DNA of 64,000 nucleotides from an uncultured bacterium (lineage in GTDB: Bacteria; Bacteroidota; Ignavibacteria; Kapaibacteriales; UBA2268): positions 1 to 64,000 of the forward strand of contig CALLXS010000054.1 of assembly GCA_937875295.1 (NCBI GenBank), read 5' to 3'. How positions within the stretch are numbered: the stretch's first letter is position 1; each line of letters begins with the position of its first letter. Below the pieces are notes generated by a model. That model saw only the letters and a program-made list of their open reading frames with translations, ran no database searches and was not told the DNA's origin. The translations under genes were made by a program, and so were the position numbers. Positions 61,085-64,000 of the stretch are shown piece after piece.

Positions 61085-61747
61085 ATGAGCATAATTTCTG
61101 GAATTAAGGGAATATTATATAAAGAATTTAAAAGTGAATTCAGAAGTGCTTTTAATACATCATCTATATTAATATTTTCGATTATTTCAGTAATTATCAT
61201 TTATCTTGCTTTAGGAGAATTACTCAATGAACCAAAAGTATTTTCTGGGGTTTATTGGTTAATAATATTTTTTAATTCGATGATTACTCTACCAAGGAGT
61301 TTTATAAGTGATGAAGAAACTGGTGTAGCCTTATTAATAAAATTAAATTCTGATAGTTTAGGAGTATTATTTGGGAAATTGATTTATAATTTAATAAATA
61401 ATCTTTTGATTTCAGTTATAGCTGGGCTATCACTTTGGTTAGCTTCAGGATTATTTATTAATCAAATATTTGAATTTATAATCGTTATTTTTTTAATTTG
61501 CCTCAGTTTTGCGATAGCTTGCACATTGCTCTCAGCTATTATAGCTAAATCATCTAAGCGTGCATCATTATTACCTATTCTTGGTTTTCCCATATTAATA
61601 CCTATTATATATTTAGGTATAGATGCATCTCAATTAGCTATTTCTGGATTACTTGAAAATTACTATGATATATTATTTTTGCTTATTTATTCAGCAATAT
61701 TAATTTCAATTTCTGTAATTTTATTCGATTTTATTTGGGAAGATTAA
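61085..61747 (+). CDS. ccmB: Heme exporter protein CcmB
   Basis: The 220-residue CcmB membrane protein has about six hydrophobic segments. ILYKEFKSEFRSAFNTSSILIF opens it, RSFISDEETGVALLIKLNSDSLGVLFGKLIYNL is the middle loop, and SKRASLLPILGFPILIPIIYLGI is the closing signature. CcmB works with the ATPase CcmA in cytochrome c maturation, where CcmABCD releases haem from CcmE. Here the only ATPase close by is the ZnuC-like one, and ccmA, ccmC and ccmE are not in the window. It starts five bases after znuB and ends overlapping folK by four bases, convergently. Confidence 0.88.
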   Translation: MSIISGIKGILYKEFKSEFRSAFNTSSILIFSIISVIIIYLALGELLNEPKVFSGVYWLIIFFNSMITLPRSFISDEETGVALLIKLNSDSLGVLFGKLIYNLINNLLISVIAGLSLWLASGLFINQIFEFIIVIFLICLSFAIACTLLSAIIAKSSKRASLLPILGFPILIPIIYLGIDASQLAISGLLENYYDILFLLIYSAILISISVILFDFIWED

Positions 61748-62244
61748 TTCAATTTATACACTTCCGATTCATCTTCGCATTCTTGCAATAATTCGCTGAT
61801 AGTTTTGCATGTGCGTGGGTCTACAGCTTTTGCAGCTATTTCTGCAGCCGGGATTAATACAAATTTTCTCTTAGCAAGAAATGGATGTGGTGTAATTACT
61901 TTCTCGCTTGAAATTATGTGATTACCATATATTAAAATATCTATATCGATTTCTCGCTCGTGCCAATGTTCCCTTTTTTTTCTACCTAAATCTGATTCAA
62001 TTTGCTTGCAAGCAGACATTAATTCAAATACTGATAAATCGGTAATCCCCGATAGAGCTAAATTAATAAAGGCATCTTGCTCCTTTATTCCAAAGGGTTC
62101 AGTTTCGTAATATGAAGAAATTTGAATATTAGATAATATATTTCTGATTTCTAATAATTGGCATGCATCATCAATAAATTTCTTTCGATTACCAATATTC
62201 GACCCAAGCGATAATAGGACGTATTCTTTTACTTTGTTATCCAT
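61744..62244 (-). CDS. folK: HPPK, 6-hydroxymethyl-7,8-dihydropterin pyrophosphokinase
   Basis: The 166-residue enzyme pyrophosphorylates hydroxymethyl-dihydropterin before the sulfonamide-sensitive step of folate synthesis. The conserved marks are LLSLGSNIGNR, the YYETEPFG-KEQDAFINLAL loop, LGRKKREHWHEREIDIDILIYGN (with the Arg-rich catalytic segment and DIDILI), and ITPHPFLAKRKFVLIPAAEIA. Its end overlaps ccmB by four bases on the opposite strand. The ruvB gene precedes it by 28 bases in the same direction. folP is not adjacent. Confidence 0.95.
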   Translation of the reverse strand: MDNKVKEYVLLSLGSNIGNRKKFIDDACQLLEIRNILSNIQISSYYETEPFGIKEQDAFINLALSGITDLSVFELMSACKQIESDLGRKKREHWHEREIDIDILIYGNHIISSEKVITPHPFLAKRKFVLIPAAEIAAKAVDPRTCKTISELLQECEDESEVYKLN

Positions 62245-62271
62245 TACATTTATTTTATTAATAAAAAAGAG

Positions 62272-63312
62272 TTATTCAAAGAGTGTATTATCTCTGTTGA
62301 TTTTATTTAAATCGTATCCAAAGTGCAAATATGATAAGTCCAGTGCTTTTCTGCCTCGCGGAGTCCTTTGAATAAATCCATTTTGAATTAAAAAAGGTTC
62401 ATATACTTCTTCAATAGTACCAGCTTCTTCGCCCACAGCTGCTGCAATATTAGAAAGACCAACAGGTCCTCCCTTGAATTTATCGATAATTGCAAGTATA
62501 ATGCGTTTATCCATATCTTCTAACCCATATTCATCAACATCAAGTGCTTCGAGTGTCATTTGGGCTATTTCTAAGTTTATTTTGCCTTTACCTTTAATTT
62601 CTGCGAAATCTCTGCCGCGTCTTAATAACCGATTAGCAATTCGAGGTGTTCCTCTGCTTCTGCTTGCTATTTCTGTAGCTCCTTCTTCATCAATTGGTAC
62701 GTTTAAAAGTGCGGAAGAGCGAATGATTACTTTTGTAAGTTCAGTTGTATTATAATAATCTAAGCGATTTGTTATCCCGAATCGAGAACGCAAAGGAGCA
62801 GTCAGGAGTCCAGCTCGAGTTGTAGCACCAATTAATGTAAATTTTGGTAAACTTAATTGTACAGAACGAGCAGCAGCACCTGAATCAATCATAATATCGA
62901 TTCTATATTCCTCCATTGCAGAATAAAGATATTCTTCGACGATAGGAGAGAGCCTGTGAATTTCATCAATAAATAAAACATCTCGTTCTTCTAAATTTGT
63001 AAGCAAGCCAGCTAAATCCCCTGCTTTCTCGAGGACTGGACCAGAAGTAATTTTAATATTACTTCCCATTTCTCGGCTAATAATATAGCTTAGAGTTGTT
63101 TTTCCAAGTCCCGGAGGACCAGTAAGCAACACATGATCGAGTGCATCACCGCGTTTTATAGCAGCTTTAATGAAAATTTTTAAATTCTCGACTATCTTAT
63201 CCTGTCCGGTGAAGTCATTAAAAGTTTTTGGTCTTAGAGCAGCTTCAATTTCTTCTTCGTTTTGAGAAAATCCAGATAATGGTGAATTATTTCTATTAAA
63301 ATCTTTAGACAT
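62272..63312 (-). CDS. ruvB: Holliday junction helicase RuvB
   Basis: The 346-residue AAA+ motor migrates Holliday junctions with RuvA. Walker A is [11 protein letters not shown] (about 66-76), Walker B is [11 protein letters not shown], and sensor [20 protein letters not shown] also carries the Arg finger. The C-terminal winged helix domain has [16 protein letters not shown] and [20 protein letters not shown]. The length is normal. ruvA and ruvC are not in the window. The start overlaps the CDF gene by eight bases, so the genes are translationally coupled. Confidence 0.98.
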   Translation of the reverse strand: MSKDFNRNNSPLSGFSQNEEEIEAALRPKTFNDFTGQDKIVENLKIFIKAAIKRGDALDHVLLTGPPGLGKTTLSYIISREMGSNIKITSGPVLEKAGDLAGLLTNLEERDVLFIDEIHRLSPIVEEYLYSAMEEYRIDIMIDSGAAARSVQLSLPKFTLIGATTRAGLLTAPLRSRFGITNRLDYYNTTELTKVIIRSSALLNVPIDEEGATEIASRSRGTPRIANRLLRRGRDFAEIKGKGKINLEIAQMTLEALDVDEYGLEDMDKRIILAIIDKFKGGPVGLSNIAAAVGEEAGTIEEVYEPFLIQNGFIQRTPRGRKALDLSYLHFGYDLNKINRDNTLFE

Positions 63313-64000
63313 TTATTTCATTCTGATTATTTTTTTGAAAAGGGCAATTGTTAGGTCCATTTTTACAATTATTATTGCAAGGAGTCATATAAATTCTTGG
63401 TATTGCATTAGGATATTTTGACTTAAGTTCATTATGTATTTTCATTTCTAATTGGTATGAATCCCTGATAGTAGCATCACCGGGCATTACAATATCAATT
63501 TCTATAAAAATATTATCTCCGCTTCGGCGCGATCGCATTGATTTATATTCACAAAATTGGCTATGATTATCAATTACAATAGATAAAAAATCAAATAAAA
63601 TGGGTTCTGGTAATTTTTTATCTAAAATATTATTTACATATTTATTTGTATTTTTTATTAGAGGATATAATAACACTCCTGAATATATTATTGCGATGAC
63701 AAGTTGCAAAATATATTGATTCAACTTAAAGAAAAATGAAATTAAAAACCCTATTAATGATAAAATGATAAAAATAACTTCCTCGCTTTTAAGTATATTT
63801 TTATTTAAAAAAATATCTTTAAAAATTTCTTGCTGAGAATTTGAATAATAAAAGTTATAAAATCGACTTTTTAGTAAAAGTGCAATTAAAAGAATCACTG
63901 ATATAAAAACAAATAATAATTTATTAGTAAATAAAAAATTATAATGAAGCCCTAGATTACTATTATAAAGAACATTGAACAATAAACCTGAAAAATATAT
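63305..64000 (-). CDS. Cation diffusion facilitator family transporter, N-terminus outside window
   Basis: The frame stays open to the window edge (an alternative TTG start at 63982 is only internal), so the 5' end of the gene is missing. About 231 residues are seen. Transmembrane helices at about 23-42, 70-88 and 92-112 correspond to the last three of six. They are followed by a cytoplasmic domain: [40 protein letters not shown], the CDF cytoplasmic-domain pattern. The C-terminus is Cys/Asn-rich ([14 protein letters not shown]), an uncommon addition that may bind metal. CDF proteins export divalent metals; specificity is unknown. It overlaps ruvB by eight bases. Confidence 0.78.
   Translation of the reverse strand: MYFSGLLFNVLYNSNLGLHYNFLFTNKLLFVFISVILLIALLLKSRFYNFYYSNSQQEIFKDIFLNKNILKSEEVIFIILSLIGFLISFFFKLNQYILQLVIAIIYSGVLLYPLIKNTNKYVNNILDKKLPEPILFDFLSIVIDNHSQFCEYKSMRSRRSGDNIFIEIDIVMPGDATIRDSYQLEMKIHNELKSKYPNAIPRIYMTPCNNNCKNGPNNCPFQKNNQNEINV

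Noticed and set aside
1..64000. CRISPR arrays, rRNA or tRNA genes, insertion sequences
   Set aside because: I looked for regularly spaced repeats, GC-rich structured RNA and transposase signatures and saw none; the only arrays are coding repeats in the first gene.

Overview
The window is AT-rich (roughly 30 % GC by eye) chromosomal DNA from a bacterium of the Fibrobacterota-Chlorobiota-Bacteroidota (FCB) supergroup. Three secreted proteins end in type IX secretion (T9SS) sorting domains, the best promoter I can read, in front of rpmG, is of the Bacteroidota type (TTTG, 20 bases, TAnnTTTG), and ribosomal protein L33 is a Cys-poor form. The window also carries a large flagellar gene set, which classical Bacteroidota mostly lack. 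A flagellated Kapabacteria- or Ignavibacteria-like lineage therefore fits best; this placement is inference.

Layout. 1-2.5 kb: 3' part of a repeat-built fibre or adhesin gene. 2.7-9.7 kb: gcvPB, thioredoxin, a PNGase F-like T9SS-secreted protein and a membrane histidine kinase. 9.9-15.9 kb: a single-strand cassette of Mu-type phage head genes (protease/scaffold, major capsid, decoration protein, gp36-like, holin-like, secreted CHAP-like lysin, two small structural proteins, DUF935 portal) with no terminase, tail, transposase or integrase visible. 16.2-22.1 kb: a TPR protein, an unknown anchored protein, sugar-nucleotide pyrophosphorylases (manC, rmlA), an M15 peptidase and a porin. 22.1-26.4 kb: late flagellar genes (flagellin behind a near-consensus sigma-28 promoter, fliS, fliD, flaG, a FlgN/FliT-like gene, flgM). 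26.5-38.8 kb: ssb, mlaD-like, aspS, an orphan adenine methyltransferase, rpmG, an NtrC-type regulator, pyrE, a SprA-related protein, a CaiB-type CoA transferase and a VWA/OmpA fusion. 39.1-47.3 kb: the basal-body and export operon flgB-flgC-orf99-fliE-fliF-fliG-fliH-fliI-fliJ-motE-like, followed by a chorismatase-family gene. 48.5-64 kb: a T9SS BNR protein, der, a T9SS subtilase, a UXS-type epimerase, purM, an FSA-type transaldolase, hutU, an OGG2-type glycosylase, a znuC-znuB-ccmB operon, folK, ruvB and a partial CDF transporter.

How the parts fit. The flagellar genes fall into an early or middle operon with a weak sigma-54-like site upstream and a late sigma-28 class that includes the flagellin and probably the anti-sigma factor FlgM. 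The flagellin leader carries GGA motifs of the kind CsrA binds. The NtrC-type regulator could drive the sigma-54 tier, but its loop reads GSFSGA rather than GAFTGA.

The strongest candidate for something undescribed is the phage-derived head cassette. All its reading frames are intact, it has its own lysis pair, it is bounded by a terminator, and it lacks packaging and tail genes. It could be one locus of a dispersed gene-transfer agent, a domesticated capsid, or a well-preserved remnant. Other unusual items are a perfect 18-bp stem with a GAAA loop inside the FlgN/FliT-like gene, and a ZnuC-like ATPase frame with no canonical start codon.
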